A stretch of DNA of 64,000 nucleotides from positions 744,001 to 808,000 of the forward strand of contig NZ_JAVDSH010000001.1 in NCBI RefSeq assembly GCF_031455195.1, read 5' to 3'. A program made the position numbers and the translations under genes. The notes below the pieces were generated by a model. The model did no database searches, was not told the origin of the DNA, and worked only from the letters and a program-made list of their open reading frames with translations. Source of the DNA: Arthrobacter nitroguajacolicus_D. Its GTDB lineage: Bacteria > Actinomycetota > Actinomycetes > Actinomycetales > Micrococcaceae. Of the stretch, positions 53,974 to 62,664 are shown piece after piece; within the stretch, counting starts at the first letter, position 1; each line of letters begins with the position of its first letter.

Positions 53974-55553
53974 GGTGCCGGAGTCCCGCCGTCGGCGTTT
54001 TCAGTGTCCCGCACAGAGTCGCCCGAGATGTTCTGCAGCGATCCGGCCGTGTGGACGGCCCGCAGGGGCGCCGCCGCCTTATTCACTGTCTCCAGCGCTT
54101 CGGAGGGTTTGTGCGAATCCGCCACGATCCCGCCGCCAGCCTGTACGTAGGCACGTCCTTCGCGGAGCAGGGCTGAACGGATGGCGATGGCCATATCCAT
54201 GTCACCGGCAAAGTCCAGGTAGCCTACGACGCCACCGTAGATGCCGCGCCGGTGCGGTTCCAGTTCGTCCAGGAGGCGCAATGCACGCGGCTTGGGGGCG
54301 CCGGAGAGCGTACCCGCCGGGAACGTGGCCTTGAGGACGTCGTATGCCTTGGCGTGCGGAGCAAGCTCACCCACCACCGTGGACACCAGGTGCATGATGT
54401 GGCTGAACCGCTCCACTTCCATGAACTGCGTGACATCCACCGTGCCCGCCACGCACACCTTGGAGAGGTCGTTCCGCGAAAGGTCAACCAGCATCAGGTG
54501 CTCGGAGCGTTCCTTCTCGTCTGCCAACAGTTCGGCAGCCAGCGCCTTGTCCGCCTCAACCGTCTTGCCCCGGGGACGCGAGCCGGCGATCGGGTGGGTG
54601 ATGACTTCCTCACCGGTCACCGTCACCAGGGCCTCGGGCGAGGAACCCACGATCGAGTACTCGCGGCCGTCAGCATCCTCAAGGCTGAAGAGGTACATGT
54701 ACGGGCTGGGATTGGTATTGCGCAGGACACGGTAGACGTCCAGGGGGTCGGCCGCGCATTCCATCTCGAACCGACGGGAGATCACCACCTGGAAGACTTC
54801 GCCGTCAATGATCGCTTCCTTGCCGCGGTCGATCGCTTCCAGGTACCGGGCTTCATCCCACCGTTCCTGCACGCTGGACGCGAAGTCCAAGGCGGCTGTT
54901 TCCAGCACGGAGACGGGCTGGGCCACAGGAGTGCTGATCTGGTCCAGCAAGCCTTTCACCCGTGCCACGGCGTCGTGCCAGGCGTCGTCCACCCTCTCGG
55001 AGCTGTCGTCAAAGTTAATGGCGTTGGCAATGAGGAGCACTGTTCCATCCACATTGTCGTGGACGGCCATGTCGGTAACGAGGTTCAGAGCCATCTCCGG
55101 CAACTGCAGGTCATCCTCCGGTGGGGAGGTCAGCCGCTCCCAGTGGCGCACGGCCTCCCAGCCGAGGAAACCCACCAGGCCGGACGTGAAAGGAGGCAAG
55201 CCGTCAAAGCGGTCCGTCTGGAGCGCAGCGATGGTGTCGCGGACCGCTTCCACCGGGTTACCGGAGACCGGCACGCCAACGGGCGGTTCGCCGATCCAGT
55301 GGGCCTGGCCGTCCTTAGTGGTCAGGGTGGCCCGGGATTTGGACCCAATGAAGGAGTAGCGGGACCAGGAGCCGCCGACTGCTGCGGATTCCAGCAGGAA
55401 CGTCCCGGGCTGGCCCTTGGCCAGCTTCCGGTACAAGCCAATGGGGGTCTCGGCGTCGGCCAGGACCTTGAGTCGGACGGGTATGACACGGCTGTGGACG
55501 GCGAGTTCGCGGAACTCTTCCAGGCCCGGGCTGATGATTCCAAGGTCCTGCAT
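53970..55553 (-). CDS. trpE: Anthranilate synthase component I
   Basis: The protein has 527 residues. The LLES motif for tryptophan feedback lies in TFLLESAAVGGSW. The chorismate site is formed by ITHPIAGSRPRGKT, VDLSRNDLSKV and AGTLSGAPKPRAL. It makes anthranilate from chorismate with TrpG, which is not in the window. No attenuator is visible in the 58 bases before it. Its end overlaps the membrane gene. Confidence 0.94.
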   Translation of the reverse strand: MQDLGIISPGLEEFRELAVHSRVIPVRLKVLADAETPIGLYRKLAKGQPGTFLLESAAVGGSWSRYSFIGSKSRATLTTKDGQAHWIGEPPVGVPVSGNPVEAVRDTIAALQTDRFDGLPPFTSGLVGFLGWEAVRHWERLTSPPEDDLQLPEMALNLVTDMAVHDNVDGTVLLIANAINFDDSSERVDDAWHDAVARVKGLLDQISTPVAQPVSVLETAALDFASSVQERWDEARYLEAIDRGKEAIIDGEVFQVVISRRFEMECAADPLDVYRVLRNTNPSPYMYLFSLEDADGREYSIVGSSPEALVTVTGEEVITHPIAGSRPRGKTVEADKALAAELLADEKERSEHLMLVDLSRNDLSKVCVAGTVDVTQFMEVERFSHIMHLVSTVVGELAPHAKAYDVLKATFPAGTLSGAPKPRALRLLDELEPHRRGIYGGVVGYLDFAGDMDMAIAIRSALLREGRAYVQAGGGIVADSHKPSEALETVNKAAAPLRAVHTAGSLQNISGDSVRDTENADGGTPAP

Positions 55554-55611
55554 GGCTATTTTCTCCGCCTTTTGGTCTGAGGTGGTGCGTCAGTGGAAAG
55601 TGGTGGGTGCC

Positions 55612-56028
55612 TTAGTCGCGGTGACCCGTAACGACGCTGAGGTCGCGGCCGTCGAAGCACGTCCGGGTACCGGTGTGGCAGGCTGCGCCGATCTGGTCCA
55701 CGCGGACCAGGAGGGCGTCGCCGTCGCAGTCAAGGGCGACTGACTTCACGAACTGAACGTGTCCGGAAGTGTCGCCCTTGCGCCAGTACTCCTGCCGGGA
55801 ACGGGAGTAGAACGTGACGCGCCCAGTTGTCATGGTGCGGTGCAGTGCCTCGTCGTCCATCCAGCCGAGCATGAGGACCTCGTGGGTGTCGTGCTGCTGG
55901 ACGATGGCGGCTACCAGGCCAGCGGAATCGCGTTTGAGGGCGCTGGCGATCTCCTGCGGCAAGGGACCCGTGGGGTCGCTGGAAAGCTCCGCGGCGGGAG
56001 AGGGGCTGGGGGCGGACTGCTCTGACAT
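55612..56028 (-). CDS. hisI: Phosphoribosyl-AMP cyclohydrolase
   Basis: The protein has 138 residues. LGWMDDEALHRTM, FYSRSRQEYWRKGDTSGH and DCDGDALLVRV, then GAACHTGTRTCF, carry the metal-binding Asp and Cys residues. It opens the purine ring in histidine synthesis. The ATG at 56028 gives the family's length; the frame is open further to 56211, but that part is unrelated. Confidence 0.93.
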   Translation of the reverse strand: MSEQSAPSPSPAAELSSDPTGPLPQEIASALKRDSAGLVAAIVQQHDTHEVLMLGWMDDEALHRTMTTGRVTFYSRSRQEYWRKGDTSGHVQFVKSVALDCDGDALLVRVDQIGAACHTGTRTCFDGRDLSVVTGHRD

Positions 56029-56117
56029 CAAATCAAGTCTAGTGCCTTTGGGGAGAGCCGGATTCTGCGGCGGTTCCACTGCGCAAGAGCGCCCTGATCG
56101 TGCTAGTTTCACAAGTG

Positions 56118-56762
56118 ATGCATTTCGTCGATCCTTCCCGAGAAGTACTGGCCGAGACCCTACTTGCGGCCGGCCCTGACTCCCCCACGCTCTGCGAAGG
56201 GTGGCAGACAAGGGATCTTGCTGCGCATTTGTATCTGCGCGAACGGAAGATCGCCGTAGGCCTGGGGCTGCTGATCCCCAGCCTTGGCAAGGCCTCCGAG
56301 AAGGCGACCTCCAACTTGGCCGCCAAACTGAAGAACTCCGACGCCTACGCCGAACTCGTAAAGACGTTCCGGGCGGGGCCGCCGGCCTTCTCCCCCTTGA
56401 AGATCAAGGCGCTGGACGAGACGTCAAACCTCATCGAATACTTCGTCCACACCGAGGACATTCGCCGCGCCGGGGACCGCTGGGCTCCTCGCGCCCTCGA
56501 CGAGGCCTACTCTGACGCCCTCTGGGACGAACTCATCAAACGCGCCGCTTTCCTGTATCGCGGCGTAGACCTTGGAATCGTCCTGGTTCGGCCCACCGGC
56601 CCCCGGCACGTGGCCAAGCGCGCCCCTGTCTCCGTTGCCATCGTTGGCGAGCCAGGCGAACTCCTCATGCACGCCCACGGACGCACCAGCCAGGCCTTGG
56701 TCACCTTCGAAGGCCAGCCGGACGCCGTCGCGCTGTTGCAGTCAGCGGACATCGGCCTCTAA
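56118..56762 (+). CDS. TIGR03085-type (mycothiol-dependent isomerase-like) protein
   Basis: The protein has 214 residues. TLCEGWQTRDLAAHLYLRER is the DinB-like four-helix start with its metal-binding His. YFVHTEDIRRA supplies another likely ligand. Such actinobacterial proteins may bind a metal and mycothiol, but this member's reaction is unknown. It is the only plus-strand gene among the his genes and ends at a strong hairpin. Confidence 0.8.
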   Translation: MHFVDPSREVLAETLLAAGPDSPTLCEGWQTRDLAAHLYLRERKIAVGLGLLIPSLGKASEKATSNLAAKLKNSDAYAELVKTFRAGPPAFSPLKIKALDETSNLIEYFVHTEDIRRAGDRWAPRALDEAYSDALWDELIKRAAFLYRGVDLGIVLVRPTGPRHVAKRAPVSVAIVGEPGELLMHAHGRTSQALVTFEGQPDAVALLQSADIGL

Positions 56763-56768
56763 ACGAAC

Positions 56769-56825
56769 CGAGGGGTCACCTCCGGCCCATCCCGAAAGGG
56801 ATGATGAGCCGGACGTGACCCCTCG
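56769..56825. terminator. Long compound hairpin between convergent genes
   Basis: An outer 11-bp perfect stem (CGAGGGGTCAC and its complement), an inner TCCGGC/GCCGGA stem and a CATCCC-GAAA-GGGATG tip form one extended hairpin. It lies just after the TIGR03085 gene and before the end of hisF, so it probably stops both. Confidence 0.75.
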
Positions 56826-56838
56826 CAGTTTAAGAACG

Positions 56839-57615
56839 CTAGCGGACCTCGAAACCGGCCTCGCGGATGGCGGCTTTCACCTGGGCAATCATGTCGTCCG
56901 GGCCGAAGTGGAAGACCGAGGCCGCCAGGACAGCATCCGCGCCCGCTTCCACCGCAGGCGGGAAGTGAGCGGGTTTCCCCGCGCCACCGGATGCAATGAT
57001 CGGGATGTTCACCGCGGCACGGACCAGGCGTATCAGTTCGAGATCGAAGCCGTCCTTGGTGCCGTCCGCATCTATCGAGTTGAGCAGGATTTCACCTACG
57101 CCCCGATCTGCTGCCTCCTTAGCCCAGGCGATCGCGTCGATGCCGGTGCCGGTGCGGCCACCGTGGGTGGTCACTTCGAAACCGGACGACGTCGGAACGT
57201 CACCTTCGCGGGTACGGCGGGCGTCCACGGAGAGCACAAGGACCTGCGAACCGAAGTGCCGGGTGATCTCGTCGATGACGTCGGGCCTGGCCACGGCCGC
57301 GGTGTTGATGGAGGCTTTGTCCGCACCGAAGCGCAGGAGCTTGTCCACCTCCGCAACGCCACGGACGCCGCCGCCCACGGTCAGGGGAATGAAGACTTCC
57401 TCCGCGGTCCGGCGAACGACGTCGAACGTGGTTTCGCGGTTTCCCGATGAGGCCGTGACGTCGAGGAATGTCAGTTCGTCCGCCCCGCCATTGTCGTAAC
57501 GGTGTGCCAGTTCCACGGGATCGCCGGCATCCCGGAGGCCCTCGAAGTTAACGCCTTTCACGACGCGACCGGCGTCGACGTCCAGGCAGGGAATGACGCG
57601 TACGGCTACAGCCAT
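56839..57615 (-). CDS. hisF: Imidazole glycerol phosphate synthase, cyclase subunit
   Basis: The protein has 258 residues. VRVIPCLDVDAGRVVKGVNF holds the catalytic Asp, and VLSVDARR, then ILLNSIDADGTKDGFDLEL, complete the HisF barrel with the second Asp. It works with HisH, not in the window. The ATG lies 46 bases after the hisG stop. Confidence 0.95.
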   Translation of the reverse strand: MAVAVRVIPCLDVDAGRVVKGVNFEGLRDAGDPVELAHRYDNGGADELTFLDVTASSGNRETTFDVVRRTAEEVFIPLTVGGGVRGVAEVDKLLRFGADKASINTAAVARPDVIDEITRHFGSQVLVLSVDARRTREGDVPTSSGFEVTTHGGRTGTGIDAIAWAKEAADRGVGEILLNSIDADGTKDGFDLELIRLVRAAVNIPIIASGGAGKPAHFPPAVEAGADAVLAASVFHFGPDDMIAQVKAAIREAGFEVR

Positions 57616-57661
57616 GTGCTGCTCCTAAATTCTGCTGGGCTCTGCTCGATGGATGCGGTAA

Positions 57662-58522
57662 TCAGATCCGGCAGGCGTGGATGCTGCTGACCAGGATGGC
57701 GCGGGCGCCGAGGTCATAGAGCTCGTCCATGATGCGGTTGGTTTCCTTCTTGGGAACCATGGACCGCACGGCAACCCACTCAGAGTCACGCAACGGCGAA
57801 ACCGTGGGCGATTCAAGTCCCGGAGTCAGTGCCGCGGCGTCCTCCACGAGGTCCTTACGGATGTCGTAGTCCATCAGCACGTACTGGCGTGCCACGAGGA
57901 CGCCCTGCAGGCGCCGTATGAGGATGTCGATTTCCTTGGCGGTCCCGTTGGCGGCGCCACCCGAACCAGAGCGGCGGATCAGTACGGCTTCAGACTTCAG
58001 GATGGGATCACCGAAGATCTCCATGCCGGCTGCCTTGAGGGTATTGCCCGTTTCAACGACGTCGGCAATGGCGTCCGCGACGCCGAGGCGCACCGACGAT
58101 TCCACGGCACCATCCAGGCGGACAACCGTGGCGTTCACGCCGCGCTCGGCGAGGTAGTCGCGCAGGAGGCCGTCGTAGCTGGTGGCCAGGCGCTTGCCTT
58201 CAAGCTGTTCGACGCCGGAGAAGTCACCAACGGGGCCGGCGAACCGGAAAGTGGACGGTGCAAAGCCCAGGGGAAGCAGTTCTTCGGCTTCGACCTTGGC
58301 GTCGAGCAGGAGGTCCCTTCCCGTGATGCCAACGTCCAACGTTCCCTGGCCGACGTACACAGCGATGTCGCGGGGACGGAGGAAGAAGAACTCGATGTCG
58401 TTGTCGGGGTCCACCATGACCAGTTCGCGGGAGTCGCGGCGCTGGCGGTAACCGGCCTCGGACAGCATTGCCGAGGCGGCTTCGGACAGGGATCCCTTGT
58501 TGGGGACTGCTACACGGAGCAT
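57662..58522 (-). CDS. hisG: ATP phosphoribosyltransferase (long form)
   Basis: The protein has 286 residues: a catalytic two-domain part (MLRVAVPNKGSLSEAA, DVGITGRDLL, DAIADVVETGNTLKAAGM) plus a C-terminal ACT-like regulatory domain (about 210-286). The long form is feedback-inhibited by histidine and needs no HisZ. It catalyses the first step of histidine synthesis and follows hisE in the same direction. Confidence 0.94.
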   Translation of the reverse strand: MLRVAVPNKGSLSEAASAMLSEAGYRQRRDSRELVMVDPDNDIEFFFLRPRDIAVYVGQGTLDVGITGRDLLLDAKVEAEELLPLGFAPSTFRFAGPVGDFSGVEQLEGKRLATSYDGLLRDYLAERGVNATVVRLDGAVESSVRLGVADAIADVVETGNTLKAAGMEIFGDPILKSEAVLIRRSGSGGAANGTAKEIDILIRRLQGVLVARQYVLMDYDIRKDLVEDAAALTPGLESPTVSPLRDSEWVAVRSMVPKKETNRIMDELYDLGARAILVSSIHACRI

Positions 58523-58606
58523 TGGGGAGACTTTCTTTTTGGAATGGAGGTTTCAGGCACATCGGCCACGCAGCGGGCTCCGCGACGGGTGCGCGGAGTG
58601 GCGTGG

Positions 58607-58870
58607 CTAGAGATGCTTGTAAACGTCTTCCAGGCTGAGGCCCTTGGCGAGCATGAGGACCTGCAGGTGGTACAGCAACTGGGAGATTTCCTCCGCGGCG
58701 GCTGCGTCCGATTCGTACTCCGCGGCCATCCACACTTCGGCGGCCTCTTCGACCACTTTCTTGCCAATGCCGTGGATTCCGGAGTCCAGTTCGGCAACCG
58801 TGCGCGAACCTGCCGGGCGGGTCGCTGCTTTCTCACTCAGTTCTGCGAACAGCGTCTCGAAATTCTTCAC
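58607..58870 (-). CDS. hisE: Phosphoribosyl-ATP pyrophosphohydrolase
   Basis: The protein has 87 residues. KKVVEEAAEVWMAAEYES, then EEISQLLYHLQVLML, is the all-helical MazG-like core with its acidic metal site. It catalyses the second step of histidine synthesis. The GTG at 58870 has GGAGG upstream; the longer frame to 58954 is not part of the family. Confidence 0.92.
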   Translation of the reverse strand: MKNFETLFAELSEKAATRPAGSRTVAELDSGIHGIGKKVVEEAAEVWMAAEYESDAAAAEEISQLLYHLQVLMLAKGLSLEDVYKHL

Positions 58871-58928
58871 GCCCTCCAGACTACTTGCTCGGGGGCTGTC
58901 ACCGCTTGTTGGGGCGTTGCATGACGAA

Positions 58929-58960
58929 GGGGATGTGAGTGAAGACACACCCACATCCCC
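58929..58960 (-). terminator. Hairpin after ribH
   Basis: GGGGATGTG and CACATCCCC pair around a 14-base loop, just past the ribH stop. A short TT run follows on the minus strand, so it is a likely end of the riboflavin operon. Confidence 0.55.
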
Positions 58961-58974
58961 TCCAGTCCGCGGTT

Positions 58975-59460
58975 CTAGCTGTACTGCTTCAGCGTTACTG
59001 CCGTCGCGAGGGCTGCAGTTACTGCTTCGTGGCCCTTGTCCTCCTGCGAACCCGGCAGGCCGGCACGGTCCAGACCCTGCTGCTCCGTGTCGCAGGTGAG
59101 GACGCCGAAGCCTACCGGCACGCCGGTGCGGACGCTGACCTCGGTGAGTCCCGACGTCGCGGCCTGGCAGACGTAGTCGAAGTGCGGCGTTCCGCCGCGG
59201 ATGACCACGCCGAGCGCCACAACGGCGTCAAAGTGCGGGGCGAGCCTGGCTGCTGCAACGGGAAGCTCGAAACTGCCCGGCACGCGCACCAGAGTGGGCT
59301 CTGCGATGCCGGCTTCCTTGGCGGCGCGGAGCGCACCGTCCACCAGTCCGTCCATGATCTGGGTGTGCCAGCTGGCCGCGACAATGGCGAGCCTGAGCTG
59401 CGAGGTTTCCTCGGGGTTGAGGGTGGTGAGGTCGATAGTGGGCGCGCCGTGTCCGCTCAT
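58975..59460 (-). CDS. ribH: 6,7-dimethyl-8-ribityllumazine synthase
   Basis: The protein has 161 residues. IVAASWHTQIMDGL, VPGSFELPVAAA, VALGVVIRGGTPHFDYV and FGVLTCDTEQQGLDR are the conserved LS motifs. It makes lumazine, the substrate of riboflavin synthase. It is the last gene of the riboflavin operon, 18 bases after ribA. Confidence 0.95.
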   Translation of the reverse strand: MSGHGAPTIDLTTLNPEETSQLRLAIVAASWHTQIMDGLVDGALRAAKEAGIAEPTLVRVPGSFELPVAAARLAPHFDAVVALGVVIRGGTPHFDYVCQAATSGLTEVSVRTGVPVGFGVLTCDTEQQGLDRAGLPGSQEDKGHEAVTAALATAVTLKQYS

Positions 59461-59478
59461 GGTGTTCTGTGGATCCGT

Positions 59479-60183
59479 TCAGTCGTGGTTCTTGTCAATG
59501 GGTCGTGCTGCCGGGGTTTTGCCGTTGCTGACAGGCTCTACATCAAGGGCCAGCAGGTGGTCCATCCGGTCTTTTTTGGTCTGCAGGTACCGCAGGTTCT
59601 GTTCGCGGGATGGAACCTCGGTGGGAACCATCTCCACAACCGACACTCCGGCCTGGGCAAGGCGATTTTGCTTGTCGGGGTTGTTGCTCAGCAAGCGGAC
59701 CTCGTGCAGGCCCATCTCGGCCAGGATCTGGCCTGCCGCACTGTAGGAGCGTGCATCCACCGGGAGGCCGAGCTGCTCGTTGGCCTCGACGGTATCGAAA
59801 CCGGCTTCCTGAAGGGCATAGGCCTTGATCTTGTTGGCCAGCCCAATCCCGCGGCCTTCCTGCCCGCGCAGGTACAGCAGGGTGCCACCCTCAGCGTGGA
59901 TGAGCTCCAAAGCGAAGGCGAGCTGCTCACCGCAGTCGCAACGGTAGGATCCGAACACGTCTCCGGTGAGGCACTCGGAATGCAGGCGCACCAGGGGTGC
60001 CTTGCCGCCCTTGGGCGGGTTCGGTGAACTCACGGCCAGGTGTTCATGACCCGTCTCATGATCGGTCCAGGCCTGGGCGATGAACTCGCCGAAAGCCGTA
60101 GGCAGCTGCACGATTGGCCCGCCGCTTACAGAAGGCGGAACGGGGTCCGTGTGGTCGCTGCTGCGTGTTGTCGATGCGGTCAT
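59479..60183 (-). CDS. ribA: GTP cyclohydrolase II
   Basis: The protein has 234 residues. CLTGDVFGSYRCDCGEQL gives the three zinc-binding Cys, RGQEGRGIGL the nucleotide loop, and SYSAAGQIL follows. It opens GTP in the first step of riboflavin synthesis. It stands alone rather than fused to RibB, and its ATG overlaps the ribB stop. Confidence 0.94.
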   Translation of the reverse strand: MTASTTRSSDHTDPVPPSVSGGPIVQLPTAFGEFIAQAWTDHETGHEHLAVSSPNPPKGGKAPLVRLHSECLTGDVFGSYRCDCGEQLAFALELIHAEGGTLLYLRGQEGRGIGLANKIKAYALQEAGFDTVEANEQLGLPVDARSYSAAGQILAEMGLHEVRLLSNNPDKQNRLAQAGVSVVEMVPTEVPSREQNLRYLQTKKDRMDHLLALDVEPVSNGKTPAARPIDKNHD

Positions 60184-60875
60184 CGCTTCTCCTCGTCTGC
60201 CTGTGAATGATGTGCCGTGCCGGACTCTGCCTTCCCAACATATGACACCAGGTCCTCAATGGAGATGAGGGGGCATCCATGCTCGGAGGCGAAGTCGCGC
60301 AGGCTGTCCAAGCGCATCATTTCACCGTCGTCATGTACCAACTCTGCGATCACACCCACCGGGGCAAGCCCGGCGAGACGACATAAGTCCACGGCAGCTT
60401 CCGTATGTCCCGGACGTTCACGCACTCCACCCTTAACGGCCCGCAGCGGGAAAATATGCCCGGGGCGGGTGATCGATGCGGGTGAGCTCCCCGGGTCAGC
60501 CAGGATCCGGGCGGTGAGGGCCCGGTCGGTGGCCGAAATGCCCGTGCTGACGCCGATCGCGGCGTCACACGAAACGGTGTAGGCCGTGCCCTTGGCGTCT
60601 TCGTTGATTTCCACCATGGGCGGCAGGATCAGGGCGTCGGCCCGCTCGCCTTCCAGTGGGACGCATATGACGCCCGATGAATACCTGATGGTCCAGCCCA
60701 TGAGCGCGGGCGTGGCGTGTTGGGCGGCGAAGATGATGTCGCCTTCGTTCTCGCGGTCTTCGTTGTCCACCACGATGACCGCTTTGCCTGCTGCCATGGC
60801 AGCGACAGCAGCTTCCACCGGATCGAGGCCGGTGCGACGGTTCGCCGAGGTTCCGGAGTGAGTGGGGACGCTCAT
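60180..60875 (-). CDS. ribB: 3,4-dihydroxy-2-butanone 4-phosphate synthase
   Basis: About 231 residues. VDNEDRENEGDIIFAAQ is the metal- and substrate-binding signature, and RPGHIFPLRA and GHTEAAVDLCRLAG follow. It makes the four-carbon unit for lumazine from ribulose 5-phosphate. The ATG at 60875 overlaps the ribE stop (ATGA); the frame beyond it belongs to ribE in another phase. Confidence 0.94.
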   Translation of the reverse strand: MSVPTHSGTSANRRTGLDPVEAAVAAMAAGKAVIVVDNEDRENEGDIIFAAQHATPALMGWTIRYSSGVICVPLEGERADALILPPMVEINEDAKGTAYTVSCDAAIGVSTGISATDRALTARILADPGSSPASITRPGHIFPLRAVKGGVRERPGHTEAAVDLCRLAGLAPVGVIAELVHDDGEMMRLDSLRDFASEHGCPLISIEDLVSYVGKAESGTAHHSQADEEKR

Positions 60876-61501
60876 CGGGTACTCCCCTGCTGGGGCGCGA
60901 AGGACAACAGGCGTTCGGTGTACTTGGCGAGCACATCCACCTCCAGGTTGACGCGTCCACCCACGGGCTTGGCCCCGAGCCCCGTCTCCTCCAGCGTGGT
61001 GGGGATGAGTCCCACCTCGAACCATGGCGCGGTCTCCGCGGCTTCGCTGACGGCTGTCACCGTCAGTGAAACACCGTCGACGGCGATCGAGCCCTTCTCC
61101 GCGATGTACCGTGCCAACGGGGCAGGCACGCCGAAGCGAAGACGGTCCCAGTTGCCCAGCGCTTCACGCTCCACGAGTTCGCCGACGCCGTCCACGTGGC
61201 CTTGCACCACATGGCCGTCGAGGCGGCCGCCGGCAGGAACGCAGCGTTCCAGGTTCACTGTGTCCCCCGGTGACAGCTCACCGATGGTGGTGCGGACGAG
61301 GGTCTCCCCCATGACATCGACGCTGAAGTCCTGGCCGTCGATCCGTGTGGCGGTCAGGCACACCCCGTTGACGGCAATTGATCCGCCCAAGGGTAGGCCG
61401 TCGGTAGTGGTCGGTGCCTTCAAGCGCAGGGTCGCGCTGGCATCGCCTTCGTGCTCAATGCCCAGTACAGTGCCTTGTTCGGCAATGATTCCGGTAAACA
61501 T
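60872..61501 (-). CDS. ribE: Riboflavin synthase alpha chain
   Basis: The protein has 209 residues with two similar barrels. MFTGIIAEQGTVL and GSIAVNGVCLTAT open the first, and GHVVQGHVDGVGEL and KGSIAVDGVSLTVT the second. It makes riboflavin from two lumazines. It overlaps ribB, and its start overlaps the ribD stop. Confidence 0.94.
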   Translation of the reverse strand: MFTGIIAEQGTVLGIEHEGDASATLRLKAPTTTDGLPLGGSIAVNGVCLTATRIDGQDFSVDVMGETLVRTTIGELSPGDTVNLERCVPAGGRLDGHVVQGHVDGVGELVEREALGNWDRLRFGVPAPLARYIAEKGSIAVDGVSLTVTAVSEAAETAPWFEVGLIPTTLEETGLGAKPVGGRVNLEVDVLAKYTERLLSFAPQQGSTR

Positions 61502-62664
61502 CAGTGTCCTCCTGTGAGATATTCCGCAGCTTCACTGTGCAAAACTTTCTGCGGAACCGAATTCTTGCTGGTGGCGGCCCGGGTGGACCGCAGGTGGAGG
61601 CGAAGGTCATTGCCCAAAGTTCGGACAGCTCCGCCTCCGGCGTCGTCCCAGGACCAGTGCTGGGCGTCGGCCAAGGTGGTGATCCCCAGGTCATTGAGTG
61701 CGGCCGTTCCGGATCCAAGTAGGGTCGGCGCAAGGTAGATGATCAACTCATCCACCAGGCCGGCCGCCAGGAAGGTGCTGAGTATGCTCGAGCCACCCTC
61801 CACCATCACGTGCCGGGCGCCTTCGTCGAAGAGCCGCCCCAGGGCCTGGGCCGGATCCCTGGTGGGCAGGTGCACGAATCGTCCGTCGGTTCCCCGCACT
61901 GCGGCGTCGGCGGGAACGTCCCTGAGTCCCATGACTGCCCGCAGTGGCTGGAGTTGGGACAACTCCCCGTCCGGCGTGCGTGCCGTGAGCCGCGGGTTGT
62001 CGATCAGCACCGTTCCGGTGCCCACCAGGATCGCGTCGATCAACTCCCTCAAGCCATGGTTGTCTGCCAGTGATTCGGGGCTGGAGATCCATTGGCTGGT
62101 GCCGTCCACAGCCGCGATACGGCTGTCCAGTGTCTGCGCAATATGCAGGGTGACGAACGGACGCTTGGCGGCAACGGCTTCAAACCATTCCCGGTTCAGG
62201 TCCCGCGCCTCGCCGGCTGCAAGCCCTGAGTGGACTTCAACCCCGGCGGCCCGCAGCGTCCGGGCACCGCCGGCGGCTGGGTCGTGGGGATCGTCGACGG
62301 CGTAAACCACCTTGGCGATTCCGGCGGCGATGATGGCCTGTGCGCAGGGGCCGGTGCGGCCTTCGTGGTTGCAGGGCTCGAGGGTGACCACCATGGTGGT
62401 CCCGCTGGTGTCGATTCCCTGCCGACGGGCCTCAGAAATGGCGTCAGCTTCGGCGTGGGCCGTTCCGGCGCCACGATGATATCCGGTAGCAAGGTGCTCG
62501 CCTTCCGGACTGAGGATCACTGCACCCACCAGCGGGTTCGCCCCCCGTGGGCCGCGAAGCGCCGCAGCCAGTGCGGCCTCCATGGCTCCTTGTTCGGCGG
62601 CGCTGCTGGGTTCGGCGGCGCTGCTGGGTTCGGCGCTAATGCTGGGCATGTCCCGGTCATTCAT
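61501..62664 (-). CDS. ribD: Bifunctional riboflavin deaminase/reductase
   Basis: About 387 residues. The deaminase part has HAEADAI and TLEPCNHEGRTGPCAQAI with the zinc ligands. The reductase part (about 165-360) has ISSPESLADNHGLR and MVEGGSSILSTFL. It carries out the second and third steps of riboflavin synthesis. The ATG at 62664 overlaps the ribM stop. The N terminus has a repeated SSAAEP. Confidence 0.93.
   Translation of the reverse strand: MNDRDMPSISAEPSSAAEPSSAAEQGAMEAALAAALRGPRGANPLVGAVILSPEGEHLATGYHRGAGTAHAEADAISEARRQGIDTSGTTMVVTLEPCNHEGRTGPCAQAIIAAGIAKVVYAVDDPHDPAAGGARTLRAAGVEVHSGLAAGEARDLNREWFEAVAAKRPFVTLHIAQTLDSRIAAVDGTSQWISSPESLADNHGLRELIDAILVGTGTVLIDNPRLTARTPDGELSQLQPLRAVMGLRDVPADAAVRGTDGRFVHLPTRDPAQALGRLFDEGARHVMVEGGSSILSTFLAAGLVDELIIYLAPTLLGSGTAALNDLGITTLADAQHWSWDDAGGGAVRTLGNDLRLHLRSTRAATSKNSVPQKVLHSEAAEYLTGGH
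62593..62635. repeat. 18-bp tandem repeat within ribD
   Basis: The unit TTCGGCGGCGCTGCTGGG occurs at 62593-62610 and 62611-62628, with 7 more bases of a third copy. It codes for the SSAAEP repeats in the non-conserved N terminus and could vary in copy number between strains. Confidence 0.85.

Noticed and set aside
54252..55580. 442-residue open frame opposite trpE
   Set aside because: TrpE has all its catalytic motifs. The opposite frame has no recognisable domain.
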